Below, in pieces: positions 48,825 through 60,201 of a DNA stretch of 64,000 nt (the stretch's first letter is position 1; each line of letters starts with the position of its first letter). Location: positions 58,642-122,641 of the forward strand of contig QLIY01000140.1 of assembly GCA_003260075.1 (NCBI GenBank), written 5' to 3'. This stretch comes from Phallusia mammillata. Taxonomy: Eukaryota > Chordata > Ascidiacea > Phlebobranchia > Ascidiidae. The position numbers and the translations under genes were made by a program. Below the pieces are notes generated by a model, which saw nothing but the letters and a program-made list of their open reading frames with translations, ran no database searches and had not been told where the DNA came from.

Positions 48825-49308
48825 CAGTGGTTCCCAACCTTTTTTTAACGCGACCCAAATACTTACCAAAATTTAGTTTTGTGGTTTCTCGCGACCCATG
48901 GACATGCTTTTTAGTTGTATTTGTGTCTGTAAATTCGGAAAGCTTTTTAAAAATTACTACGCCAGTCTAGCAAATCAATAACCTTATAACGAAAAACGCT
49001 GTTGTTTTTTTCGACCAAACATTTCCATTTAGCCCGAACTCGGAGCTGAATCGAAGCATTATTAGCCAGACAACGCTCTACTCTGAGCTAACACATCACT
49101 TTATGACGTCACAAACAGTTTTAACCATTATCACGACAAGTTGTGATGAAGTTTATTATTGGGCAACAATTTAAAGCCCTAGGTAATATAAAAGTAACGC
49201 TACGAGGCGTCAAAAAGTAGATGCTGTAATGGTCACTATAACAAGCGACCCAACAGAATGTTCAGGCGACCCAACTTTGGGTCGCGACCCATAGGTTGGG
49301 AACCACTG
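48825..49308. mobile_element. hAT-like non-autonomous element
   Basis: Perfect 15-bp inverted termini CAGTGGTTCCCAACC / GGTTGGGAACCACTG, with internal GCGACCCA repeats facing inward. It is 484 bp without coding capacity. The 8-bp flanks do not match. A second left terminus of related type (CAGTGGTTCTCAACC) lies at about 48771, so the element may have inserted next to, or recombined with, an older one. Confidence 0.75.
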
Positions 49309-49685
49309 ATGTAGCGCATTCTTTGCTACATTGTTTGAAATCGCTAAGTTTTGTGTTGGCGTTTACAAAAAGTAATGAAGACTGCATTTTACTGGTCCGG
49401 TTCGGGTCCAACGCTAAACAAGCTATACGCAGTTTAACTCCAGGTCGGATTTTAAGAAAATCGCAGTTAACGGTTCGGATTCAGCACTGGCTTAATGAAT
49501 TAAACAGCTGAAACCGGTTCGGGGGTTCGGGTTAAGAACTGGTAGCCCTCGAACCATTTGGTTATCTTAAGGTAGCCCTCCGGGTTCAAAACGTTGGTGA
49601 CTGTCACAAATATTCTAGACCGCCCCATGATAATATCCCACGACCCAATTACCACGCATCACGGGTAATGTCTGTACGTCTAGAG

Positions 49686-50145
49686 CAGTGGTTGACCCCC
49701 AGGGGTCCGCAAAGCGTTTTCAGGGGGTCCGCGACAACTTCCTAATTTTGCAGACAACGATATTGATAAAGCGCTATTTAAAAAAAATATGTCTCAGCGT
49801 TTTAAAATGGCATGAAACTTGTTTAAAATCGTTCTTCATAGGCGACAAAGCAAAATGCATTGTGACATTTTAGCCCCATTGTGATGCAACAGAGGTAAAT
49901 TTTCAGTGGCAAACAACGTCACATCACGATGTAATGGCTCTTTATTATTGAGTTCCGATGTCGCAGTGCAGTCAAAGTGATTGAAATTTTGGTCCTGGAC
50001 CAAACGTGGTTGGTATATTCTGCACCTTTTTTGGGTTGCTTGTTAATAAAAAAGGACAAAAAATACCAAAACCTCCATAGGGGTCCGCGATTAGCTTGAC
50101 AGTACCAAAAGGGGTCCGCAAAGGCAAAAAGGTTGAGAACCACTG
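49686..50145. mobile_element. hAT-like non-autonomous element with 8-bp TSD
   Basis: Ends CAGTGGTT(GA)CCCC and GGTTGAGAACCACTG form imperfect inverted repeats. The direct repeat GTCTAGAG flanks the element exactly (49678-49685 and 50146-50153). GGGGTCCGC motifs repeat inside both ends. At 460 bp no transposase is present. Confidence 0.88.
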
Positions 50146-50494
50146 GTCTAGAGTCTTTCGTTGCAGGCGCTATTGTGTTGTCATTGTTGTAGTGTCCCAG
50201 TTTTATCGCTTCGCCGTTGCCCGTTGCAGTGTCCATTGTTTTATCTAAAGGAAATCGTCACGGCATGTTAGCGCCTTTTACCCTTTTCATTGTTGCATCA
50301 GCTTTATAAGAGCGCCCATCTAACGATAAGATATAACATAACAGAGAAGAAGATAGAGATAACTGCGAAGTAGTGCTGGATTGTTGTTTTGGTTGTGGTT
50401 GGACGTGAATAAATGTAAAAGAAGAGGTTTGCTGCCGATCAGAGTACACGAGCGTTAGTTGTTAAAGAACTTCCGATAGTCAGTCCCAAAACTT

Positions 50495-50960
50495 TTGCGT
50501 AACCGTGCAAACGGGAACGTGACAGTTACTCAATACCCGCCGAAAAGAACATCAACGGGATGTTGCCAACAGCGACGCGAAGAAGTCGGCCCTTTCCAAT
50601 CACAAGGCCACCGTATTGATTTCAATGCGGCGTCTGTTGTAGCCCGGGAGCCTGACTACAGGAAAAGACTATTTCTTGAGTCATGGAATATTCACCAACG
50701 AGGCAACACAATGAACATCAAAACAGATGTGATGCTTCCAGCGTGCTACAGGCATCTGCTTNAAACAGACGTGATGCTTCCAGCGTGCTACAGGCACCTG
50801 CTTAAAGATTAGAGGGTCAATCATTTGTTATCGCGCGGTGTTTTCGTTGCGTTGTTACGTGCTTGCGTTCTATTCTTTTTTCCTTTGTTTATCGTGCACT
50901 GTACTAGTCGCATTCAGTGTTATTTACCCTGATGAAGACGACCTGTATAGGACGTCGAAA
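50495..50960 (+). mobile_element. 3' end of a Penelope-like element (fragment)
   Basis: The frame 50495-50812 ends VVAREPDYRKRLFLESWNIH, RGNTMN and LPACYRHLL. This matches in style the segment that follows the GIY-YIG nuclease in Penelope-like elements and some LINEs. A 40-base duplication with an N at 50762 repeats the last motif, probably an assembly fault. Downstream, at 50929-50960, lies CTGATGA, a hairpin and GAAA, followed by AATAAAA. The upstream reverse transcriptase is absent, so this is a 5'-truncated copy. Confidence 0.6.
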
Positions 50961-50999
50961 CGTCGGAATAAAATCACATTTGCCAGAAGAGCTCTTTAA

Positions 51000-52100
51000 A
51001 CTTGATATTTTTTTCTACCGTTAAGACGTTTAAGACATGGTTTGGAAAAAGTACCAAACGTTGGCACGCGAGTATATTTTAAAACCTAGATTGGCACGGC
51101 GGTGCTTTCGAGTTGGACACCCCTGGCCTAATCACTTTCCCTGGGAATTACCCTGGGAAATGAGTTCGCAAATCAACTTAGCGTTCAGCAGAAGTTGTGT
51201 ATTTGTCAAGAAATGTTTGTTTTTATCACTTTATGAACCTTCAAGATAATACTTTTGCTTTGCTTATTCACTGTTATAGATAAAGTAAAAGGTAATAAAC
51301 ATTAGGAGATAGCTAAGCAAACACCATACTGTAAACCAGACTTGAAAGGTTCTACAATGGTAGGCTTAAGGTTAGGTAGTTGAGGATGTACAGAGATAAA
51401 ATAGACTTTCGAGAAATCTGACTTGATCTGGTGGTGTCGCTTTGCAAACACTAACAAAATAAATCAATCGTAGGCCTATGAAATGTATTTTTCTTTTTTG
51501 CTATGCGCGAATCTTAGTGAGTATCTGTGTTATCAATTTGAAAGACAGGCTTGAAACAAGTTAATATAAGACAAAATAAAAGACACAGATAAGAAGACGG
51601 TAAATTCGATTTTGGGATTGTTTTAAAATTACATCATACAATTGTATTTACACATGCAGGGTTTCCTTTGATAAAAATGTACAGGTATGACACTAGTATT
51701 ATCGTTAACACTTGCAAGTCCTTCAGTTTTTATGGTGGATATTTGATCTAAAAGAAAAACAGTCATGAGATTGCTTGCAGATGGTATAAATATTTTTTTT
51801 ATGGCAGTAATGCTTGTTGAAACTTTATTAACCCCTCAGATCCCCCCCCCCCAGAAAAACAGTCATGAGATTGCTTGCAGATGGTATAAATATTTTTTTT
51901 TATGGCAGTAATGCTTGTTGAAACTTTATTAAGACCCTCAGATAGTTTTTTAATCACTCCGGAAAACATTTTTAGCCACTATGATGTTAAAATTTCAGTT
52001 ACATTTTGATGGTTTGTTAGATGTCCCAATAATGTACACTGTTTTTGACATTTTATACTTCTGATATATTTTCCCCAACCTCGTTTGTAACCTTGTGCAG
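51000..52100. other. Non-coding interval with a haplotype overlap
   Basis: 51753-51841 recurs at 51853-51945 across an 11-C run (51842-51852). I see no coding exon, though one or more 5' exons of the gene at 52101 should lie here or further left. Confidence 0.5.
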
Positions 52101-53084
52101 AAAATGAACCGGATGATTGCGATGAAGTTGACTATTTCGATGACTTATTTGACTTTGAAGAAAACGAATTTGATGAAGTGCGCAATCTCTTTGTCTGCAA
52201 ACCATTACATGACAATGACCAAAAAGCGACAAGTGGTAATGTTAAAAACAGCTTTACGTCAATGACAGCTAACAATCCACCGATTCACGGAAACGGCAGG
52301 GATGTCAACAATAATTATGGCAATCACTTCCATATTACAATTAACGACAACACCAATATCAATAACTTAACAAACAAACTAAGACAAGAATTGAATCTTA
52401 ATGGTGAGTGCACAGACTATAAGCACCCAATTTAATACTTGAATTATTCAGTGCGATTTGTTATGTAGGAAACGAAACAAATGGTAGAACTAATATATGT
52501 TATGTTAATTAACAGTTAGACACCCCCCAAAAAAACGTATACCAGTCAATCAAAAACTGATCTTGTACATGGTGGGTCCCAACGAATCAGTTTCGGTGAC
52601 GATAGCGTTTAGCGGAGGAAGTAAAACTACTTGGAATTTCAACAAATCCTGCGACAAAAAGATGATTGAAAAAAACATCAACGCCAAGGACGACGAAGAA
52701 GTTGTCATTCTGTACATCTACAACGACGGGTCTAGAGATATCACGCGGGTGCGAAAAAATTCTGACCATCACATAGAGATCTTTAACAACCAGAATCAAG
52801 TCATCACAATTAAGTACGACGGTGGAAAGACGGTGCTGTCTTGCAACTACCAGACGGAGGCGACTGGGCGCACTCTCTCCGGTCGATCATACAAAGTCAG
52901 TGGGGAAATCCAGACACACAAACTGTTTGGCGACCACCTAAAGTTGACAACGGGAAACTGCCAAATCGTGGAGAGTGCAGCTTTTCGGCAAAATCGTAGT
53001 GAGATGTTGAAGCTTTGCCCTGGCCTACAACAGGTTTTTGATTTGCTGATTGAACAGCAAAAACTTTATACCCTTCTGGATTAG
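52101..53084 (+). CDS. Unrecognised family, Asn-rich segment plus shared C-terminal domain (paralogue 1, 5' incomplete)
   Basis: Two exons are visible: 52101-52403 (acceptor TTGTGCAG, donor GTGAGT) and 52516-53084. The first exon enters with a split codon, so a 5' exon is missing. It opens with a strongly acidic stretch rich in D, E and F. Then comes an Asn-rich, beta-prone segment at 52247-52357 (NSFTSMTANN, HGNGRDVNNN, HFHITIND), then a helical KLRQELNL. Exon 2 encodes about 190 residues with IAFSGGSKTTWNF, DDEEVVILYIYNDGSRDITR, SDHHIEIF and LCPGLQQVFDLL. The same order and sequence pattern recurs in the gene at 57527-58789, roughly 40-50% alike by eye. I do not recognise the C-terminal domain; it looks beta-rich. 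Polyadenylation signal at 53243. Function unknown. Confidence 0.75.
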
Positions 53085-53242
53085 ATTGTTCTAAAATGTA
53101 GTTTATTTGTTGTTTCAATATACCCGGGTATGCAATGTGCGGCCGTTTGGAGTTTGATCTCTTAACTTTTGTTGTTTGAAAATAAGCTATAGTATATAGC
53201 TTACCTCTATTTCTAAGCCAAGTTGATATGTACACCTATCCA

Positions 53243-53248
53243 ATAAAA
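53243..53248 (+). terminator. Polyadenylation signal AATAAA
   Basis: AATAAA lies about 160 bases after the stop codon of the gene ending at 53084, in an AT-rich 3' flank. Position and spacing fit a cleavage/polyadenylation signal. Confidence 0.5.
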
Positions 53249-53748
53249 TACAAGCTTGGGCAACGTTTTTATAAAGTAATCATTTTTTGACAATTTCATG
53301 CAAATATTTTTCGGGTGGGGCAATTCTCGACGTTTTTTGCAAACTGTTGTATTTTGTTTTATTTAAATCATTTTTAATGCCTTTTTCTTTTTGTTAAATT
53401 TTATTTTTGTATAAAGCGTTTATTTTTGCTTTAGCGAATAAAACGAAGCACAAAAAAGAAAAAAAATGTTTGCAATTGTTTCGGATAAAATCCCCTCCCC
53501 CCATAAACAAAAATAAATAAATTGAAACATTTAATTGTTTTGTAATAGCCTCAACTCAAACACAGTTTGAATCCTATATGTCAAGACGGTCTACGCACAC
53601 TTGTCAAATATCGTATTGTAACATATACTTTTGACTTGGGTAACCACTTAAAACAAGACAATGCATCATTGTGTATTTTACTTTTTTTGTGCTTTTCCTT
53701 TTAATGGCATATCAGACACGTCAAGGCAATTTTGTCTTTCCTTTTAAG

Positions 53749-54217
53749 TAGTGATGTACCGGATCGGCTAAATATCGGTTCGGCCGAAACTGAATATTTT
53801 ACGGTTTTGCCAAAAAAAAAACGGCCGAATCAACCGAATCATTTATGGCGTCACGCAAAGTCGTATGCTACGTGTTTGACATGAAAATTTTTTTATCTCT
53901 AATGCAATTAGTTCAGAATAGTAGTGTTTCGTCCACTGTTCTGTTGGGTTTGAAATTTCCTCAAGCATAATTGGCAAACTGCCAATGAACTACTGATTGT
54001 TTTGTCGACAGTGGGAAAAAAAGATAATGTGTTGAAAAATATAAAAAGTGATGCGATTTATCCTTGTGGTTGAGTTTAAAAGATTGCGTGTCATCTTACT
54101 AAGCAGAAAAGACACGTTTAACGCTTTAATTTTGTGTTCATAAAAGTGTGAAAGCTTTGCAAAAATGACCGATTTGGCCGAATTAATTCGGCAAACAGAA
54201 TATTCGGTACATCTCTG
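53749..54217. mobile_element. hAT-like MITE with 8-bp TSD
   Basis: Left end TAGTGATGTACCGGATCGG and right end GGTACATCTCTG are imperfect inverted repeats, with TTCGGCCGAA-type sequence inside both ends. The direct repeat CTTTTAAG flanks it exactly (53741-53748 and 54218-54225). It is 469 bp with no coding frame. Confidence 0.85.
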
Positions 54218-57200
54218 CTTTTAAGTCTAGCGGCCTTAGATATTGCGTTTTCTGAAATCACCCGCCCTAGCACTTACGCAATTGTAAAACCGTTTCTTGT
54301 AGCCGCCTTCTGTGTACGATAATTATTTCTTTTTTTTTTCGGTGCGACACCCACTTTGCCCCGAGCTACAATAACGCGTTGTCGTTTGACTATATGTTAC
54401 TTGTGCTAATCCAAGAAAGGACTTACGTTAGACTAAACAACGTTATCGCCAACGGTATACCTGTACGTTTGTTGTCGTTTGTATATTTTTATTATTAACC
54501 TTGTTTAACGTTATAGTTATTATTAGTCAGGACCGGGTGTTGTTCAGAGTTTTAATTTTGGAGTCAGATCGTGCATTTCCCTTCTTTTTATCTAAACGTT
54601 GCATAACACAAATTAAAGCATACTAGGTTATTCCTGACTACTTGTTGATCTACCATTCCCGCCTCCCCTTATTAACATTATTGGCTCAAAAAAAGAAACA
54701 CCCCCTCCCCCCCAAAAAAATCTTCTTTTTCCTTTTTCGTTGGTATAAATTGTACTGGAAAGTTAGGTATTGTTAATTCTGTGTTTTGCGCTCAATTATT
54801 TAATGTTATTTTCAATACAAGAAACACAGTAACCTTTACACCCCCCCCCCCATCTTAATGGTGAGTGCACAGACTATAAGCACCCAATTTAATACTTGAT
54901 TCAGTGCGATTTCAAAAAAGATTGAAATATTCAAAACATAAAAATTTGCTCTTATCTCGAATTTTATGATAAGGCACAAAAAAGAATTTTTGATCGCTTG
55001 AAATATCGACATCGTCAAAAGAGTATTTTTTGGAAAATTGATTAAGTCAAAGAAAAAGGTCACCTCACACATAAATGACACCCATTGCTTGTGGCAGTAA
55101 ATGATAAAAATAATGTTTCCAAAACGGGGGACCACTGCATCAACACTTCAGCAAAAAAGCACTAAAAAATCGCATAAACAGGTTGCAGTACAGAGTGCAA
55201 TTAACGTTCAGTTTATCAACTATATAACACAATACAGTTGGAGCGAGATTTTAATGTGAACCTTGCGTCACATGCTGCACAACAAAATTGTTGAAATCTT
55301 TCGAGCAAAAGCCGTCTATAACTAACCTTAATTTCAAGGGACTGCGGTAAACATTAAAATATATCGTACAATCAAGAAAACGACTTACATTTTCTCTGCG
55401 GGCTTGTGTCGCACGATTTCCCGTTTCTGAAAAAAAAAATGCCTGGAACGTCGAGGCACCGCAGTTCAGCGACGGGAATTAGAGCAGCACAAGCCCGCAG
55501 AGAAACACAAAAGTAGTCGATATAAACAACATACACACGAAACCTAACTCGTGACAATCACGTATGACAATCTAACACCCTTAAGAGCCCACCCTGTGAG
55601 ATTAGAGTGCTTCGCTTGCCAAAACTATACGTATTGGTGTTTTACAGAATGGACGTAGTAGACAGTGTGAAAGAAACACCGCACAATTAAATTAACCTAA
55701 CACATAAAAAAAAACAATTTACATAATTAGACATTACCCTCTCTGAAATGTTCAATGAAACTATATGTTAACAGATGCTGCAAGTGCTTGAGAAACTATC
55801 AAATATGTTGGAAAACGACAGGCACAGATTGATTTGTTTATTTTTTATTTTTTACGGGATTCGAATCCAGGACGTGCCCTGGAACGAATCATGATCAATT
55901 TTTGTTTTGTGTTTGTATATGTGTCAAGCGCGCCGCACCATTTAGCGAAGGTTATTTAGCATCTTTTTTTGTTGGTGTTTGAGCTCTTTGCGCGACTTAT
56001 CGAAATTTAACTACATCATTAATAAGGTAGAACTACTAACACACGAACTCACAACACGCCGGTTTGGGAATTTCCGGTAAGTGGCGCAACGGAGCATATG
56101 CGTTTGCGGTGACAATAGTTTTGACTCAAACTGCTTTAACCCAGCGGAAGTTTAAACGCTCAAATTCAAGATGTTGTAATTGCCTCCGGTTACTGGACAT
56201 AAGATATGTGTTATTCGGCAGTGTCCCCCCCCCCCGGGGGGGGTTAATGTGAAACCTTGCGTTGAGTGTGGTAAACATGCTGCACAACAAAATCGTTCAA
56301 ATCTTTCGAGCAGAACTACCCGTTTGCCATCTGTAACCAACCTAAATTTCAAGCGACTGCAGTCCCCCCCCCCCAGGTGTTCACGACTCCCCGGGTCTGG
56401 AACAACCGGTTAATACCCAGGGATCGTTGTAAAGGTCGTAAACCGACAAGATTTCGCCACTCTGTAAATGTTACGCTGGATAAATGTGGGCAAATCTTTG
56501 CTTCTAGTTAGCAGGACAGTTTTGTCGCACAAACGCATAAACTCTGTTTGGCGACGTTGCTATGGTGACATTGCGCCACAGAGTTATTTTTGTCTCATTT
56601 ACCACTAGGTTATCTCCCAGGGAATGAACAGACTGGGTAATAGCTGAGCACAATCTGCAGCTTGTTTCCACATGCGGCAAACAACCCTATTTGTGCTTCT
56701 TTAAAAGCTAGTTTTGATTAGGTATTTCCGTTAACAATGATTTACTTTTTGCAATTACCATAAGAATCTTTGCACTTGCAACAATTCATGCTTGTTTCGA
56801 GTTCGATTTAATGTTACAAACAGTATAAAATGATCTCTATGTTAACAGTAAATTACGTGACCGCATGTTACCACGCCATTTTATTCTGTGAGCGCGAGCA
56901 ATAGCGAAAGCATTTTAACACCCCCCCCCCCAAATATACCGTAAAATCAAGGAAACAACTTCATATTTCTCTGTGGGCTTGTGTCGCACGAGTACCCGTT
57001 TCTGAAAGGAATGCCTTTGACGTCAAGGCACCGCAGCTCAGCGACAGGAATTAGTGCAGAGCAAGCCCGCAAAGAAAAGCAGAAGTAGTCAATACAAACA
57101 ACACACACACACACGAAACCTAACTCCTGACCATCACGTATGACAACCTAACACTCCCAAGAGCTCACCCTGTGAGATTAGAGTGCTTCGGTTGCGCAAG

Positions 57201-57526
57201 CTATACGTATTGGTGTTTTACACTTTTACAGAATGGACCAAGTAGGAAGTGTGAAAAAACACAACACAAATAAATTCACCTAACACATCCAAGAGCCCAC
57301 CCTGTGGGATTGATGTGCTTCGGCAAAAGAATTGTTTTCACATACCATTGGGTAAATACGTGAGCCACCCAACACAAGATAAAGTCTAACAATTTGATTT
57401 GATGTGCAGCATGATATGCTCATGGGTGTTTGTATTACAAGAGTACAGTTACAAAAAAATATTTGTTAAAAATTAGTAGAAAACAAAAACGATTAAAGGT
57501 GATGCGTGGTATTTACAGAAAAAAGA
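54218..57526. other. Non-coding mosaic of haplotype contigs and repeats
   Basis: 54852-54900 repeats 52394-52450 (the end of the first exon of the 52-kb gene plus its donor) after 11 Cs, then diverges. 55256-55345 recurs at 56244-56363, and 55355-55750 recurs at 56932-57310. Joins are at 56225-56243 (11 C then 8 G), 56364-56374 and 56921-56931. The middle piece 56375-56920 carries the dispersed repeat also seen at 34.9 kb. No gene was recognised. Confidence 0.6.
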
Positions 57527-58789
57527 TTATGCGTTTCTTTCAGCTCGTTGCGCATCTACTAGGTTGTAGACATCTTGCAGTTCAGGACAAACCCTTAACA
57601 TTTCCTCGCGGTTCCTTTCGAAGCCTTCGCTTTCGATAATGTGGCAATTCTCAGCAGTTACAGTGAAATGTTTGCCAAAAAGCTGGCCCTGCTTGTGTAG
57701 TTCCCCAGTTACCTGGTATTTACGGCCATTCAGCGAACAACCCTTGGCATCGGTTTGAAAGTTGGTTGCCACGACTGTCTGCCCGTTATCGTAGTAAATC
57801 GGCACCACTTGGCCTTTATCTTTGAAAATCTGCAGATGGTGGTCGGAGTCTTTGCGGACTCGTGTAATGTCCCTGCACCCGTTGCCGTAAACGTACAAAA
57901 GCACGATTTCCTCATCGTCCTGGGCATGAATGGTTTGCGTAAAGCGAGCCTGGTCCGCTGAAACGCAGTTGTAATGCCATGTGAACTCGTTGCCGCCGCT
58001 AAACACGGTCTTCACCGTGAGCGGTTCGTTGGCCTGGACAAGATACAGAATGGCCTTGCGCTCATCTGTATCGCATTTTGGCAGCTTGTTGGTTCGCTTC
58101 TTGCCTGTTTGTAAAAACGTTTTTACTCTATGTTACAAGAAGTATTTTCCAAAAAAAGATGTATTTTAAAGAAAGTTGTGAGGTTGAGAGTAAAACACAT
58201 GGTAAAATACCTGGCCAGTGTATCTTTTTCCATTTCTTGGCAATCTTAGCCAGTTGTTGCTTTACCCACTCTTTGCTTTTGTTCTGTTTCAGCAGATCCT
58301 CCATTTCCTTACGAAGTTCGTCCGAATCAAAGTTAATTTTGCACCCATCGTTCTCAAACTGCGATGCTGAGCGGTGGTCAGCGTCAGATGCTACAAAAGA
58401 AGAAATAAAACACAATAAAACATTTGCACTAAATCGTTATGTTTTTAAAAATAACCCATTCCACTGATACTTATTCTTCTACACAAAAATTACGAAGAAT
58501 ATGACTCACCAAGCTGCCGAAACAACTCCTTGCACTGTTCTGGAGTCATTGAAACTGAATTGTTTACAGTCACGTTTATATTGACATTAAAAACATCTTG
58601 ACCATTGTTGTTGAACGTTGAGTTGTTTGCGGTCACAGACGAAAAGTTGTTTGAGACTGTATGTTCTGTTTTCTTCTGTTTTTTCTTGCTCAACTTTGCA
58701 GCTTGTCTTCTTACGGTCGTGGCAACCGCCTTCGCCTTCTTAGCAACCTTTTCTTTGCCGTAGGTTCCAATGTGCTGCAGGTATTCCAT
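57527..58789 (-). CDS. Unrecognised family, Asn-rich segment plus shared C-terminal domain (paralogue 2, complete)
   Basis: Three exons, 58789-58510, 58390-58211 and 58104-57527, sum to 1038 nt and 345 residues in consistent phase with GT-AG borders. Residues 1-45 are basic and Lys-rich (VAKKAKAVATTVRRQ, KLSKKKQKK), possibly nuclear or membrane-surface targeting. Residues 46-77 form the Asn-rich beta-prone segment (NNFSSVTANNSTFNNNGQDV, NVNINVTVNN). Then come PEQCKELFRQLG and, in exon 2, a charged helical region (ELRKEMEDLLKQNK, KEWVKQQLAKIAKKWKKI). That region has no counterpart in the visible part of paralogue 1. Exon 3 carries the shared domain: TVFSGGNEFTWHYN, DDEEIVLLYVYGNGCRDITR, SDHHLQIF, VCPELQDVYNLV. 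I know no family for this domain. The pair is divergent in orientation to the 52-kb gene, facing it tail to tail. The start is the first Met, with no open upstream frame needed. Confidence 0.82.
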
Positions 58790-60193
58790 CTCTGTACTAA
58801 GGGGCCCAAAAAGGTATTAAAGATGGGGTTCCAAAGCAACTTATGGTAATATTCAAAAAGTTTTTAACATCTTAAATATTGTTTTCAATGACGATAGATT
58901 TCAGGCATATTTTTTCAATTTTTTACATACTTTCTTCTTAACTTCACTCCTAAAATCAAAAACTTCTTGCGCAAGAGATCGTTTTTACAGTGATTAAGGA
59001 AAAAAATTCGATTTAGCTTTTGCGGTACCTTTCAAATTCCAAGCGCCCAACCATATGCAGTAAAAAGTTTAACTTACCGCTTGTTCTTAAGGTTGTTTTC
59101 CTTGTAGAACTGGCTCTAAAGTTTTTTGAACCTTCAAGTTAACCAATTCAGATTTTTTAACAAAAAAAGTTCATGAACACAATGGTACATTATCCAGATA
59201 TTTTCTGGGATAATAGTAAGCTTTTACGTTCACTATAATCTGAATATCTACGAAGAAAAACAGACAAAACTGATTTAAAAACATAAAACATTATCACCAA
59301 CTTACATACATCTCTTGGCTTGGTTTTTGGCTCACTACAATCTAAATAAAATATAAATACCGTTCATCTTTTGTTAATAGCGTTACAACGAATGCGAGCA
59401 AACGGGGGTTGCCATCATATTTATACACGGGTTGAGCTTTTTTCTGAAGCCTCCGAGTTCCTCCACGCCAAGTGTCACGTGACAACGATGAGCGGGAAAT
59501 CCAGAAACCAATGACGCAACTTTTCGGGAGTGGGCTACTTCCTGCGTCCCACCCACCTTCGAGACATATATTTTTGCGTTTGCGATAATTCTGTCGATGC
59601 TTTTCGTTAACCCCCGGTAAAACATAATTAAATCGCAGGTTTAAAAACATGACGTCGTTACAAAGCAATGTTTAAAAGTTATTTAATAATGTGTTACAGT
59701 GACTGTTGCAACACGTTATCCAATGTTTGAAGTATGTCCAAACGGCACATAGGATTGCATTTTATTTCACGCAATATGCTTAAATTTATCAGACTGATAA
59801 AATTGCACTAAATTTTGCTGTTTTTGCCCGACTATTTGATACGTTTGGAAGAGACAGAGACTACAGATCCTTCAACCAAAATCTACATGCTTTACCCATA
59901 TCATATAGGCAAACAAACATACCAATCGGAAAGTGTTTGTCTAGCATGAAATATCCGTGGTTAAAAAGTTACATGCAGACTATACAAAGTTTATTACAAA
60001 AACTATATTCGGCTGTTTTTTGTTGTTTGCTAATCACGGACTTTTATTACTGTCCACAACCAGCTTGAATTACGTGTTTGTCCTTCAGCCAAAAGACAGG
60101 CACTGTGTGTTGAACAAACAAAACGTAGTTCGAGCGCCCATTATGTTCCAGAGTTGTTACTGTACACTTTGTTTAGTGGCTAAAAATATAAGC
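58790..60193. other. Non-coding interval
   Basis: Upstream of the 58-kb gene, so its promoter is expected near 58800-59100. Overlapping minus-strand frames at 59342-59668 have no recognisable domain. No repeat or RNA gene was identified. Confidence 0.45.
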
Positions 60194-60201
60194 CTTGTAG
60201 C

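Noticed and set aside
50929..50960. Functional hammerhead ribozyme
   Set aside because: Core-like boxes are present, but an extra base follows CTGATGA and stems I and III are not evident, so it is kept only as a finding and not annotated as ncRNA.
59342..59668. Two overlapping minus-strand frames of 80 and 108 codons
   Set aside because: No recognisable domain or splice context; each contradicts the other.
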